Source: Vitrella brassicaformis
Lineage: Eukaryota > Sar > Vitrellaceae
Reading direction: 5' to 3'
Assembly: GCA_001179505.1 (NCBI GenBank)
Contig: CDMY01000413.1
Coordinates: forward strand, 2,947 to 66,946
Length of the DNA stretch: 64,000 nucleotides
Both the position numbers and the translations under genes were made by a program. A model generated the notes under the pieces. That model saw only the letters and a program-made list of their open reading frames with translations. It ran no database searches and had not been told where the DNA came from. Positions 22,452-34,800 of this stretch are shown here, piece by piece; the first letter of the stretch is position 1, and every line of letters begins with the position of its first letter.

Positions 22452-23015
22452 ACACGTGAGGGCAAGTGTTTTTCTCTTGCAAAGCCTCACGTTTCGTTTT
22501 TGTGTGTAGAGAGAAGTGTGTATTGTGATGTGGATATACATACGTGTAAGTGTACAGTCGTGTGACTTTGTGCGGTGAGTGAGATGTCTGGTGGTGACGT
22601 GCGACGGTGTGTGGGGACACGATGGATGCCAACGTGTTCATCGCCAACGCGGCCCATGCGCTGTTGGAGAAGGAGGGGTGGAAGGGTCGGGGATTCAGTC
22701 ATGTGTCTGGATGGATTTGCTCGCTTTTTGTCTGTGCGCGGTAGCTGTGTGGCTTGGCAGGCAGGCATGTTTTGTCAGCGCCGTTGAGCGTTTCACGTGC
22801 CTGTCGATATGTTTCTATCTGTAGACGCGTGGCTGGCTGAGATATGGCAGAGTCCCATAGGATGGAGAAGGGACATACCGGGCGAGGCTTCCAGACGCCA
22901 TTATTTCGGCTGCATGCCCACAATTCTGGGCGATCTGTCTGTAACAACACGCATGGGAGCTGCATCGTCCTTCAGCTCTGCTCGGTGACTGCAGAGTCAA
23001 AGCATCGGAAGATCC
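22452..23015. promoter_or_regulatory. Gap between BT1 transporter and WRAP53 gene
   Basis: About 560 bp between two plus-strand genes, expected to hold a 3' UTR and the WRAP53-like promoter. It has GTGTG-rich sequence in its first half. I see no further coding exon. Confidence 0.4.
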
Positions 23016-24918
23016 ATGGACACCGGCGCCTGTTCAGCGACTTTGCTTCAAGAGGCCTCCGACGAGTACGCGAGTGGCATGCTTGTGGACTCCCAGAGCT
23101 CCGATGTAGCCAATAACAATTACATCAAGGCTGCCAAGATCGCTCCCGATGGGTCATCGGTTCTCTCTGCCTCGGAAGACACACTTCTGCGGCTGTATGC
23201 GCTGGACCAAGGCAAGCCGTCCATTACTGATATGTTGCCGCAGAGAGCAGGGAAAGTCATGACCACCTTTGTCTGTCATGCAGAGGCGCTCAATGCCGAG
23301 AGGGAGCGGCGAGCAACAGCTGGTGGCTCAGACGCCAAAGCTGCTGCGCTGCGGCCGTGGACTTGTGCCTATGAGGGCGAGTGCATCTTTGACTTCGCGT
23401 GGTACGCAGAGGAACGAACGAGCACGGTGCGCACCGAATGATTGTGGTTGTGTCTGGTCTGCAGGTATCCCCTGTTTGCGGCCGATGATCTCAGCTCAGC
23501 GTGCTTTGCGTCCACTTCACGAGGCCATCCTGTAGGATAGGAGGGAGGATTGAAGAACCGACACACAACTCTGACTGACGACCATGTGCTGTGCTGTGCA
23601 TGCCTTGCCTTTTGTCAATCAATGGCCTGCGTCAGATTCATCTGTTCAACGCCTTGGATGGCTCTCTGCGGACATCCTATCTGCCCTACAATGCATTCAG
23701 CCACGAGCCAGAAACAGCCCTCTCCCTGGCATTCCATCCCCAAGGGCAGGTGCTCTTCGCCGGCTCACGGAGCTGCGTCAAGGTCTTCGACGTCATGAGG
23801 CCCGGAACACAGATTGAGGTGGGTCTCCGTGACACACCGAAGATCGTTGGTCGGAGAGCTTCAATGGGGTGTTTGGTGTATGTGTATCAATCACTCGTCA
23901 GGATCGGCTGCTGGCCACACGGCGGAAGGCTGAGGGACAGCGCGGCCTCGTCTCGTGCTTTGCTTTCCCCACTGCCCCCTCATCGGCTGACGAGAAGCTC
24001 TACGCCGTCGGCACATACAGTAAAACGGTGTGCATCTACAGCGAGGAGCATCAGGGAGCCCGGCAGCCCGTGTGCTGGCTTGAGGACGCCGACCAGCCGA
24101 TGGGGGGCGTCACGCAACTGGCCTGGGTCGGGGACCATCATGTCGTCAGCGGCCACCGGCAGGACCGATGCATGAGGCTTTGGGTAAGGATCGATCGGGA
24201 CACATGTGGCCGATAGGGAAGCACGTATGTGTGTGTGTGTTGTCTTGTGCTGGTTGGTTTGTTGGTGTTGTTGGTTTCTCAGGATCTTCGCAAGCCGGAG
24301 GCCGTGCTGCGTCGGTTCCCTCGTGTGACCACCACGTGTCAGCGCTTCCGGTTCGACGTGTGTGTGCGCAAGGGGCAGACTGTGGTCGCTACGGGAGATC
24401 TAAGCGGTCGTGTGTCCCTGTTCGATCTCAACACCGGCGAAACCATCAGCCGCTTCCAGGCCCATGCGCGAGCCGTGAGTGTCAAGTGACGACGGAGCAC
24501 TCCACAACGCATCGCATACATTATGTGTGTTGTGCATTTCTTCTTGGCGTTGTGTCAGTGCACAAGTGTGGGATTCCATCCCTCTGCGAACTATGTCGTC
24601 ACGTCTTCCGGAGAACGGCTCTTCCCATCGTTGACGCACCTCGCCTCGAGGGACGACCAATCGGCCGCGGCCGCTGCAGAAGATGAGAATATGGCGGAGT
24701 CAGAGAGCGGGGAAGACGGCAGCCCTCCAGCGAAGAGGCAGCGACGGTCGACAGATGGGCCGCAGCCGGCAGAGGGCTCGAGTGCAGCATCACAGCCGCT
24801 CAACTGCATCCGGGTGTGGCAGATCCACTGGGGGGGAAGCGAACCACAGGAAGGCACGACGGTCACTGCAGAGAAAGACACTGCAGACGGAGAGACGGGC
24901 GGCGCGGCGTGTTCGTGA
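23016..24918 (+). CDS. WRAP53: WRAP53/TCAB1 (WDR79) WD40 protein
   Basis: WD40 protein of 489 residues. Its animal homologue binds the CAB box of scaRNAs and telomerase RNA and is needed for telomerase RNP assembly in Cajal bodies. Exons are 23016-23401, 23465-23531, 23636-23818, 23902-24183, 24283-24474 and 24559-24918. Distinctive family blocks beyond generic WD40 are DFAWYPLFAADD, ASTSRGHPIHLFNALDG, LRTSYLPYNAF, VKVFDVMRPG, RLWDLRKPEAVLRRFPRVTT, QRFRFDV and the late GFHPSANYVVTSSGERLFP. The C-terminus is acidic with a bipartite basic cluster (PPAKRQRR), a likely nuclear localisation signal. The first exon ATG gives a short N-terminus before the first blade. Confidence 0.9.
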
Positions 24919-25345
24919 CGTTCGTGAACGCGACGCCGATATTGTAGTTGTGGTAGATGGCGTTGGTTGGTTGGTTATTGTGTTTAACGAGACTCGTATC
25001 GTGGTCTTCCGCCTTCATTCTTCATGCGAGCTCAACCCTTCAGTCTTCGAAACCCTAGTGTTGCCTCAACAAACCCATTCTCCACCCCTCCTTCTACTTC
25101 ACCTTTCTGCATCAGCGCTTGTGCAGTCGCTGTTGGTGCGTTGCACTCTGTCCGATCTCCGATCAGATCAACTGTCCGTTCGTCCACCGTTCCATCGTCT
25201 TCCTCACTTCAGCAGCTTCTTCCGTTCTTCACAGGCCATTCTCTCCCCTGCTGAGTGCGCGATGGAGACGGCCTGATCCATGCTTCTTCCCTACTGACCC
25301 GGCGTGTGTGCTGTGTGGTGACAAGTTCCGACCGACGGCGGCAGC
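24919..25345. promoter_or_regulatory. Gap upstream of the FAD oxidoreductase gene
   Basis: 427 bp between two plus-strand genes, C/T-rich in its second half (about 25050-25250), as expected of a promoter and 5' UTR. A TGCGAGCT (reverse complement of AGCTCGCA) lies near 25025. No gene seen. Confidence 0.35.
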
Positions 25346-28310
25346 ATGATGAGAGCCTCTTATCGTCAGGGCTGCGCTTTATCGGCGTTTATCGTGGTCA
25401 TTGTGTGCGGGCTGTTGGGTTTGAGTGCGGCTGCGGGTTTTGCTGACGGCTCCTACTCCTCCCCCGAGGCCACGCACCTCGTCCTGCATGAGGGAGAGGA
25501 GGCGCGACCAGACGGTGAGTGGAGTGGCAACACACATACACACGAGGGGATAGATGTCCGTTGTTTCTTGTCGCCATGCATTCCATCCATCTTTCTATGC
25601 TTCCGTGTGTGCAGATGATGTTGGTGCCGGCCTTCAGGACCGCGTGTTGGAGTGTGACGTGGTGGTGGTCGGCGGTGGGTCGGCCGGCACATCGGCAGCT
25701 CTGGCTGCAGCGAGGAGTGGCGCCAAGACTGTCCTCATACAGTCCAGGTAAGAATCAATCCAGTGACTCAGTCATGCGCTGGACAGTATCCCCATTCCCT
25801 CTCTCTCTGAACATCCCTGCTGCCTGGCTGGCTGCCTTTCTGCCTTTCTGCAGGGGTGTGTTGGGCGGCAACGCCTCATCCGAGTCCAAGCTGCACATGG
25901 TGGGTGCCGACAAGGAGGGCGGGCGAGGCCACCTGATGAAGACCGAGGCCCGCGAGGGCGGCATCGTCGAGGAGTACACCGTCCGCAACTCGGTCGAGAA
26001 CCCGCAGCGCAGCGTGGAGCTCCACGACCTCACCCTCTACAAGCTCTTCCGCGAGGAGCCCAACGTGCAACTGATCCTCAACGCACCCATGGTGTCGGCC
26101 GTCAAGGAGTGGGAGGAAGGCAGCGGCGGCTGGGTGGTCAAGCAGGTCACTGCTGAGAACCAGGAGGCACAGGTGCGATACATCGTCAAGGGCAAGGTCT
26201 TCATTGACGCCACGGGGGACGGGAGGCTGGGAGCGGAGGCGCACGTGCCTTACATTATTGGTGAGGGGAGGAGACCGATGCGATGAGTGTCTCTCTGTAG
26301 GATGGTCGAGTCGAGGTGTGAAAGCACTTCTTGTTCTTTCTGTGTGTGTGCCTTAAAGGTCGCGAGTCGCGTAGCCACTTTGGTGAGAGTCTGGCTGAGG
26401 CGCGGTCGGACAACGAGACGGAGGGCAGCTCCTTCGCCTTCACCTCACGTGACTACGGCCGACCGATGACATTCACAGCACCAGAGTGGTCAGTGAGACA
26501 GAACCCCCCCGGCCCCCTCCCTCTAAGGACTCCAAGCGATGCCACTTCTCTCTCCTCTGTCTCTCAGGGCGATGAAGTTCACATCGTCTGATTTCAAGTA
26601 TCGTCCGATCCACAGCGACATCCTGGACTACGGCTACTGGTGGATCGAGGTCGCCTGGCCATACAGCACCATACGCGACAACGAGGCCATCCGCGACAGG
26701 CTGCTCGAGGCCGTTCTCGGCATCTGGGACTACATCAAGAACAGCGGCAACTTCCCGGAGGCTGAGAACCTCGCACTCGACTGGATCGAGTGGTGGCCCT
26801 GCAAGAGGGAGGGCCGCCGGTTCCGTGGCCTGTACATCATGACGCAGAACGACATCCTCCCCGACCCCAAGCAGAAGCCCCCGCCCGCCCCGATGCTTTT
26901 CGATGACCGTGTGAGCTACGGTGGGTGGAATCTGGACCTGCACAACCCCAAGGGCATCTTCGACACATCGAGGCCGGCGTTCGCGTCTCACCGGCTGCCT
27001 TATCTGTACAGGTGAGGCAGTCCCACCCACACACAAACCCTCCCGCTCTCTGTGACTTTGTTGTGTGTCTGACGCGTGTGTGTGCAGCACTCCGTTGCGG
27101 TCGCTGATAGCCCAGAATGCGACCAACCTGATGCTGGCGGGCCGCCTGGCCTCCTTCAGCCACGTGGTTTTCGGCAGCCAGCGAGTCATGAAGACAGCCG
27201 CTGCAAGTGAGGAGTGACGCGCATGGCAGCAGACACACGTGCACGATGCTATGTCGTCTGTGTGCGTTGCAGTGGGTCAGGCGTCGGGCACAGGTGCAGC
27301 CTACTTCGCGCTCCACGGCATCCCCCCGGCGGACGTCGGCGGTCACCCCGACGGTGTGTGGAGCATCCAGCAGCAGCTGCTGCGGGACGACCAATACATC
27401 ATCGGCATGTACAACCAAGACCCTCGCGACCATGCTCTGCGCGCAGCGGCAGTCAAGGCGTCTTCTTTCGTCGCTAACGAGACCTTCGACGGACGCCCAC
27501 AGCTGGTATGTGTGCTGGACAGGCACACGCAAACCAGGCGCAGCGGAAAAGGGCATCCGTGTGTGTGTGCAGGTGGTGTCTGGTCAGACGCGTGCTGTTC
27601 ATGGCTATGGCGGTGCGGCCCCGTCTCAGCGGAAGGAGGGCGTGCAGCGTTGGGTGAGTGAAGCTCTGCCCGCGTGGATCGCACTCGAGTGGACCACACC
27701 CATCACAGACATCGCACAGGTAAGGTAGCTGTCTTGTGTAGTGTAGCGTATATCTGTCCATCCATCCATCCATCCATCGGCACATTGGACGCCTGTCTCG
27801 TGTCAGGTTGAGCTGGTCTTTGACACCGGGATGCATCGCACGCTGATGCTGTCGATGATGCTTCGCGACCAGCACAAGATGGTGTGGGGCCGCCCGCAGC
27901 CAGAGACCGTCAGGGACTACTCCATCGAGGCGCGACTGGCGGCCGGTGCCGACGACCAGTGGCGCCAAGTCATAACCGTCCAGGGCAACTTCCAAAGGAA
28001 GCGAAGGCACAACGTCGCACGGCAGATGGCGCAGATCGATCCACAAAAGGTCCGCCGTGGCGATACGAGCTGGTGTGGCACATGTGGCTTTGTGTGGAAT
28101 GCCTGTGCGTCCGTCTGTTTGTGTGCGGATCGGATCTGTTAGGTTGGTGTGGAGTCCCTGCGGCTGGTGGTGAGTGCGACCAATGGCATCCCGCACGCAC
28201 ACGTCTTCGAGATACGCGTGTACGGGAAGGACGGCCTCACCCCTTTCCCGGCCAAGCCGCAACCACAGCAGCAGCGGCCGAGAAGGGAGACCAAGCTATG
28301 GATGCGATAG
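25346..28310 (+). CDS. Secreted FAD-dependent oxidoreductase (PF12831-like)
   Basis: Protein of 730 residues. Exons are 25346-25514, 25615-25747, 25854-26260, 26359-26488, 26568-27011, 27088-27206, 27273-27505, 27573-27719, 27807-28049 and 28143-28310. The N-terminus is a signal peptide (LSAFIVVIVCGLLGLSAAAG). The FAD Rossmann motif VVVVGGGSAGTSAALAAARS is followed by LIQSRGVLGGNASSE, typical of the PF12831 FAD-dependent oxidoreductases that are abundant in Planctomycetes and Bacteroidetes. FIDATGDGRLGA and AAMGQASGTGAAY are further flavin-binding signatures. The C-terminal ~200 residues form a beta-rich domain (ALEWTTPITDIAQVELVFDT) resembling a carbohydrate-binding or discoidin-like module; this is inference. 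Substrate unknown. The family distribution makes bacterial origin plausible, though the gene now has nine introns. Confidence 0.88.
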
Positions 28311-29157
28311 CTGACATGGCTTAGAAGATGTCCTGCTGAATGAAGAAACGTGTACCCACCAATCGGGGGGGTCAAGACAGCAGTGGATGCTGCCGCCGTG
28401 TGACCGAATCGCCCCCTCACTGACTGCATTAGTTGTTCTTTTCTCGAAGTGTCGTTTAGTGGCATACGCCTGTGTGTACATGTGTGTGTGTGTCTGTCGG
28501 GCGTTGTCGGTACCCGCCCGCCCCAATTCGACAAGCGTTTTTCTGGAGTGTGCGTGAGGAGAGGGGTGCGTTGTGTGTGCGTATAAAGCATGTGGGGATC
28601 ATCAGCACTGCATGGCATGAGCCATCGACGGCTCACGTCATGTATGTCATTTCTTCGAGTGCCCGTGGGTGAAGTGAGAAGTGCACGCAGCAGGTAGTGT
28701 TTGTGCGTCAAGGTCGGTACCTAAGGGAGTTTTCCTCATGACGCGGTGCGCGTCATTTTGCATGGTCGCTTGTTTCGTCTCCTGGCTATGACTGATGAGA
28801 GTTTTCGGCGCCTTCCTTTGCCTGCCGCCCGCACAGACACACACATGCGCGGCTTCTTCCGGGCGCTCTCTCATCGACCATGTCTGATTGTATATACCAC
28901 ACACGTACGTCAGGGGAGTCGGTCTGGCGCACACAGGTGCTGTGCATGTCGGTCTCTCTCTCCCTCTCCCTCTCCCTCTCCATCTGCGGGTGTGTGCGGT
29001 CTTGTGCTTGAGTGTTCGTGCGTGTCCGTGTGTGTCCGTGTGTGTGCGTGTGTGTGCGGGTGTGTGTGTGTGATACTTAAAGGGCCGGCCCTCGTCTGTC
29101 ATGCAGGCTGCAGCAGGCATGACGAGGGTATGCCCGGCCGTATATGTGCGAGCGTGT

Positions 29158-29208
29158 GGCGGCGGATTCTATACTAGTTCTACACGGTTGACAAAATAAT
29201 AACACTGT
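29158..29208 (-). repeat. Copy 1 of AT-rich terminal-like motif
   Basis: Contains GGCGGCGGATTCTATAC, then 13 bp, then TTGACAAAATAATAACACTG. The same two blocks sit closer together (2 bp apart) at 37608-37648, in the same orientation. Read on the minus strand the block starts CAGTG, as do many Tc1/mariner-type inverted repeats; that resemblance is only suggestive. Confidence 0.6.
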
Positions 29209-29659
29209 GGGCTGCATCCCGCACTTGGACGCTTCCCTCCCTGTCTCTGTAGAGGTAGCGTTGGGTCTCATGCCGCAACGGCGAGGAACGCCTTCGGATC
29301 AGCTTGGAATGTGGAGATGCATAGAAGCGGGGAACAACTTGGATACCTTTACGAGGCATTGGGCGACTTGGATGATGCAAATCCCTGAGAATTTGTCCCG
29401 TGGTTGCTGAATCTGTCGGTTGTTTATGGAACTGTCCCGTTTTCTCGCCGCCTCTGATTTCTCGACGCGAGACAACAAGATCAATTTTGAAAATTTACAG
29501 AAAGGGATGGGGGAAGTTCAGACAGGCAGCCAATCCGCAGGCTGATGCAGCCCACAACACGTGGGCTTCAGCACATGATGCAGGCAACGCGCCGCTGGAC
29601 CGAGCGATGCTATGCCCCAACACTTTTGCAATGATATACATATGGATGTGTGGGGGAAC

Positions 29660-29742
29660 ATTTTATACGTCCACGACGCGAAGGTTTGACCATTTTATAC
29701 GTCCGTTGCCCTCGGTCATATGAGGCGCAGCGGCTGAGGATC
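29660..29742. repeat. 83-bp direct repeat, copy A
   Basis: Identical over 83 bp to 30249-30331. Inside it the 13-mer ATTTTATACGTCC occurs twice, 32 bp apart start to start. Confidence 0.9.
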
Positions 29743-30190
29743 TGCACATCCGGGCGAGAAGGAGAGACGTCTGAGGGGCCCGCTGAGACACGAGGCGACG
29801 GAGGGTGTGCATGCGGCTCTTTTCTTATTGCGGGAGGGGGAGGGCACACACACAGACACTGGGCAGAGGGGGGGAGGGGAGGCAGACAGAGATGGACACT
29901 TACCTGTACATACACAACACGAACACGAAGCGCGAGACAGACGCGTACACGCACTCCCACAACATATACTTGGCACACCACCTCCCCTGGCCCGGGTAAA
30001 GTATATGTACAAGCACGGGCAGCCCCGCGCCATCGGGGTGAAAACGGACTGGCATTTTTCTCCGAAACCCAGGGGTAGCCAAGGGAAACCTTGATGAGCC
30101 GGACTCGCCGCCCTGGTCTCTGCCTCGTTTTTGCAGGGCTGCTAGACCGTTTCCATGGATGCATTTTCATGCGTTCATGGAGACGCTCGA

Positions 30191-30247
30191 TGAATGACTG
30201 AATGAATGAATGGATGAAATGAATGAATGAATGAATGAATGAATGAA
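30191..30247. repeat. GAAT/ATGA tetranucleotide microsatellite
   Basis: Imperfect then perfect GAAT units directly abutting the left edge of the second 83-bp repeat copy. Confidence 0.9.
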
Positions 30248-30248
30248 G

Positions 30249-30331
30249 ATTTTATACGTCCACGACGCGAAGGTTTGACCATTTTATACGTCCGTTGCCC
30301 TCGGTCATATGAGGCGCAGCGGCTGAGGATC
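30249..30331. repeat. 83-bp direct repeat, copy B
   Basis: Identical to 29660-29742 and in the same orientation, 589 bp apart start to start. Confidence 0.9.
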
Positions 30332-31819
30332 CCCCGGGTTCTACAGCAACAGACAGTGGGTACTGGGAGACATGAGGAGCACTGGGAGACATAAGGAATT
30401 CCCAGCTGCATCCACCACCCAGCGAGCGACTTCACGGCCGCTGAATGGGTCTGTGTGTAGTCTGCAATGGGGGGAGGGATCCACCTTACTACAGCAGGTG
30501 GAATGAGTTGCCTCCCTGCCCACAGCAAGGCTGAACAGCTCGGAAGCTGTCGCAAGTAGGGAAACTGTACTCCTTTGTCCGCGTGGGTTTCGTTGATTGA
30601 GTCCGCATGAATGAGTCTGTCACATGAATGAGCTCTATCAAGATGAGCATGTCCTGCTCCATGTTCAGCGTTCACTGCCCTAAGCTGATTCAGTGCTTCT
30701 ATTGCGGCTGACTGATGAGCCATCAACAAGTCAAACACAGTCAAAAAGCCGGGAAGCTGTCGCAAGTACAGACACCAGCAGAACACATTGCACACACCAA
30801 ACCGAAGAGATAGTCGAGATGAGAGGCTTGCAGATATGGTCATATCAAGACAGCACAGACCAGGACATTCACCTCTCCTCTCTGGGTCTCTTGTCTCGCG
30901 AGTGGCCAGTACTCAACAGCATCCATCTAGATGAAGGTGCCATGCAGCAGCCTGGCCTGTGAGCTACCGTAGCCTTTCGCCGAGGCTGACAAGCCGTGAT
31001 TGTGGTCACGTTGAATTGCCTTCCCGACAGCCATACGCTCCATCAGCTTCGACTCTCGCTCGGCTGCCCTCTTCTGTCCGGCTGGCCGTTGGGGCTGTCG
31101 ATGGGGAGCTGATGAACGAGTGGGCGGGCCGTTCCGGCCTTCTTTCAGACGGTATGCTGTGACGCTACTGCACGACCATCAAGCTGCCGCGCCTTCTCGA
31201 GCTCCTCCTCAAAAAAGCAACGTGCCCTTGAGGCCAGTGTTGACAAGATCCGCCAGTTGTGGCTCTTGGTCGGCGGACCTCTGCTGCGCTTGCCGCTGAA
31301 GGGGCGTCAATGAGGGAGCCGACGAATGAGTGAGCATCGCTTGACGATCTGGTCCTCTCTTCGACGGCACTCTCTATGATGGGAGGCGTTGTTGTGTCGG
31401 CTGAAGTCAATGGGCACCTTGCAAAGCGTTGGCAGACCATCACCATGGAGAGAAGCTGATACGACGCTGTCGAGACGATTCTTGAACTCTTCTCGCTTCC
31501 AACCGTACCTGCTGCTCGACTGCTGCTCTGGCCGGCTCCGGTGGGAAGAAGAAAGAGAGAAAAAGAGGGGGGAGAGCCTTCCCGTTTCAGGAAGTACGCT
31601 AGCCTTCTTCTCTTGCGAGCTGAGATCAGCGCGGGTCGGCTGTCTCCACATCGGAAGCGGATCTGGCAAGGGATCTGGGTTGCTAGATCGTGTATGGCGG
31701 CGCGCTGGAGCACCACAGCTATCTCAGCCCTCCGCTTTTCTGTCTTGGGTTGTGATCTGCACGCATAGCTTGCGGACCCGTCTCTCTCGGCCACTGCCAG
31801 CGTCCGCCAACCGACCCCC

Positions 31820-34800
31820 ATGGAGGAGCCCTCACAGAAGAAACACTGCACCCGTTCCCAAACTGCCCTCTCGCTGCGCGTCAACGCCCTGGAGAGCGTC
31901 GTGTTTCACCCCTGTGAGTGTCTGGAAGATTATCGCAAGCCGCCGGTGACGTTCTCGCCCACGTTCGCTCACCACTTCTTCGGCCTCGACCAGGTCATCG
32001 TGGGGTTCGAGCAGGTCGCCGTGAGGATCTATTTCATCCCAGACACCTTGGACATGTTCGTCAAGATTGATGGCGACAGTCCGTCCATCCACGCCTCCTG
32101 CGAGCGCGTCATGGCCTGCCTGACCAACGACAAGACCAAGGTGGCCTTCCCGGGCGGCTTCTGCCCTTCGGAGCACGACTTCCTCGCCAAGCTCGAGTGC
32201 CGGGCGACCCGTGGGCAAAAATTCCAGCCGCCCGGAAAGCCTGTGGGGGTGTTGCGGCACACGGCGGGTGCGGGAGATGAGCAGATCGAGATCGAGGTGA
32301 GACGGTGCACGTTTGCCGATAGCGAGTTCAAGTCGCTGCACCGGCGGATGGAGTGGTTTTTCCACTGGTTCATCGACGGCGCATCGAAGATCGACCATGA
32401 CGGACGCTGGCACGTGTACGTCGCGTACAAGCGGCCCCCCGGCGGCGTTGACTACCCGTCCCACAGCCGCAAGCCGAAACCCGGTGCGTCGAGCGGCCGG
32501 CCGGCGTGTCTGAGCCTGTGTGGGCTTGCCACCGCCTACACATTCCCCAGCCTGTCGAGCAGCCGCCGCCGGCTCTCGCAGTTCCTCATCTTCCCGCACT
32601 ACCAGAGAAAAGGTCAGTGCGATGCACTGGACGGAGACGGGGATGGGAGAGCGGCACTCACTGTCTTGTCTGGTGTTGTGTTGTGTGTGCAGGAGTTGGG
32701 TTGGATTTGTTGCAGCTGATCTATCAGCAGACCCTGGACGATCCCCACGTCTGTGAGGTAACACCAACCCACAGAGCGCAGCACCGACACACCATGAGAC
32801 ACGTCTTTCCCCCTCCCCCTCCCTCCCCGCCCCCTCCCTGTGTGTGTGATCCATCCATCCACCAGATGGATGTCGAAGACCCTGCCCCGGCGTTCGTCCA
32901 GCTGCGTGACGTCGTGACGGTCAAGCTAGCCATCGACAACAACCTGGTGTCCCCCCTCGCACTCTGGCCCCCTCCTCCGGAAGCAGAGGTGCCCAGCTCG
33001 GCATCAGCGGCCTTCCCGGCCAGCAGCGGCCTGGGCCTTACCAACGGCCATTTCCAGCCCGAAGTCCCCCTATACAAGACGCGCAACCGCACCCGCGCCC
33101 TCCACAAGGCCCTCACCGACACGGGGGCATCGAGTGGCTCAAGTGCGGCGTGTGGTGACATGTCGCGCCGGGGCCAGAAGCGGAAGCGCCGGCTGAGTGC
33201 GGGGGATGAGATAGACATCGACAGCGGTGTGCCGGCGGTGGCCGCCAGGGACGTGGCCATGTGCACCAGGAGCAGGACGAGGGGCATGGATGGCGGCCGG
33301 GCCAGCAGCAGTAGTGCAGCAGCTGCCGCTGGGGGTGGGGGTGGTGGTGGTGGGAGCCACCACGGCACCGGTCGGTCGGGCATGACGTTGCGCGGGGGGC
33401 GAGGGAAGCGGTCTGTGGGCAAAAGCGAGGGGCGGAAAATGGTCAGTCAGTGAGCGGCACACAACAACACGACGAAAGTGCGTCTATGCTTTGAATCCTG
33501 CTTGGTCTGATCTGTATTGGTGTCCGTCCGTCCCATCTATGGTGCAGGAGAAGGTGAATCATGCGACGAGTTCCATCCCCACCATCGACAGCCTCGCCCT
33601 CGACCTCAAAGAAACCAAACAGCAGGCCACACGGTCGGTCGACACCGACACGGACATCTACCTTACACACACACACACTCTCCTCCCCTCCCTCCCTGCG
33701 CATATCGTTGGCATCTGTCAATCAGGGTGAGGAGGTGCTGCAGTTTGCCCGTCTGCTGCAGCATCCCCTGCCGGCGGAGATCCCGCCGTCTTACCTGGAT
33801 CCCGGCACCAGTAAGAACGGCCACACCAAGCGGTACCACAATGGCCACCGCAGCGACACCATGGAGCTGGAGGCACTGCCCTCGTCCAGCAGCGCGTCGA
33901 ATGGGCTGGGGCTGGGGCTGGGCGGGGCCGGTGGTGGCAGTGGCGGCGAGGAGGGCGACTGGGAGATCTACCGCCTTGGTGTCATGCACCGGCTGCGCAA
34001 GGACGTCAAGGACTCTCTCACCGCGAAGGTCTCACTCACCCCGAAGGTCTCAAAGGAAGAGGTGAGGGAGTGACAGGCAGACAGGCATCCCCTCCACCCT
34101 GGACGTGCTCTCCTCATTTCTTCTCGTATGTCTCTGCTCATCTCATCCATTGCTCTTGTGGTCTCGGCGTTCTTCCCTTCCTTGTTCGTCATTGATCAGG
34201 GTGATTTGGACTTCTTCGGCCAGTGTGACAAGCGGACCACCGGTGATCGCACCTTCACCAGAAACGGCGGGGTACGGCACACACACATACACACACTCAT
34301 ACAACACGACACGACACCACACACACCACAATCATACATCGAGAGTAGTGTGTATATCGACGCACGAACCATCCATGTAGAGTTTTTTTGTCGCCCTCGC
34401 ATTCCACCCATCCCATCGCATTACATACATACTTGATGGAAGGAAGGCTCACTCGTCGTTGTGTGGCGGTGTGGTTGGTTGGTGTGTCGCAGGTGGAGAA
34501 GGCTGTTCAGGACGAGTTCAAGGAGCTCGTGCAGTCATACATAAGTATGTCCATCACACACACACATGCACACACACACACACACACACAGACGGGGATG
34601 CCGCGTCTCATCCGTGTGATCTTTGTCCGTTGTGTGATGGGTGCAGGTCGATTAAGAAAGTGCGCAGGCTCTTCCCGGCTCCCCCACATATCAAGAACGA
34701 GGGCGACGGTGAGGCCCCCAACCAGCCACGCCCGCCAGCCGGCAAGAAGGTCCGCAAGGGCACCAAGGCCACCAAGGGCACCAAGGCCAAGGGGAAGGCC

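Larger units (their letters stand above)
30175..30843 (-). other. Unassigned 222-codon open frame
   Basis: Open minus-strand frame containing non-repetitive, protein-like sequence (LLMAHQSAAIEALNQLRAVN) and two YLRQLP segments caused by a short DNA repeat. Its last third runs through the 83-bp repeat and the GAAT microsatellite, so at least that part is unlikely to be a functional protein. It may be a remnant of a mobile element. No family recognised. Confidence 0.2.
28311..31819. repeat. 3.5-kb gap with repeat relics upstream of HAT1
   Basis: I see no gene that I can support. It holds an AT-rich motif at 29158-29208 shared with 37608-37648, an 83-bp direct repeat at 29660-29742 and 30249-30331, and an ATGA/GAAT tetranucleotide run at 30191-30247. 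There is also a 222-codon minus-strand open frame (30175-30843) of unknown nature, and a second internal repeat with GGAAGCTGTCGCAAGTA near 30542 and 30753. Base composition is less GC-rich than coding regions. The last ~600 bp before 31820 should hold the HAT1 promoter. The pattern suggests decayed mobile-element sequence. Confidence 0.55.

Noticed and set aside
31165-31884. 239-codon minus-strand open frame overlapping the HAT1 first exon
   Set aside because: It is antisense to well-supported HAT1 coding sequence and its own sequence is Arg/Ser-rich with no recognisable motif, as expected of a shadow frame in GC-rich DNA.
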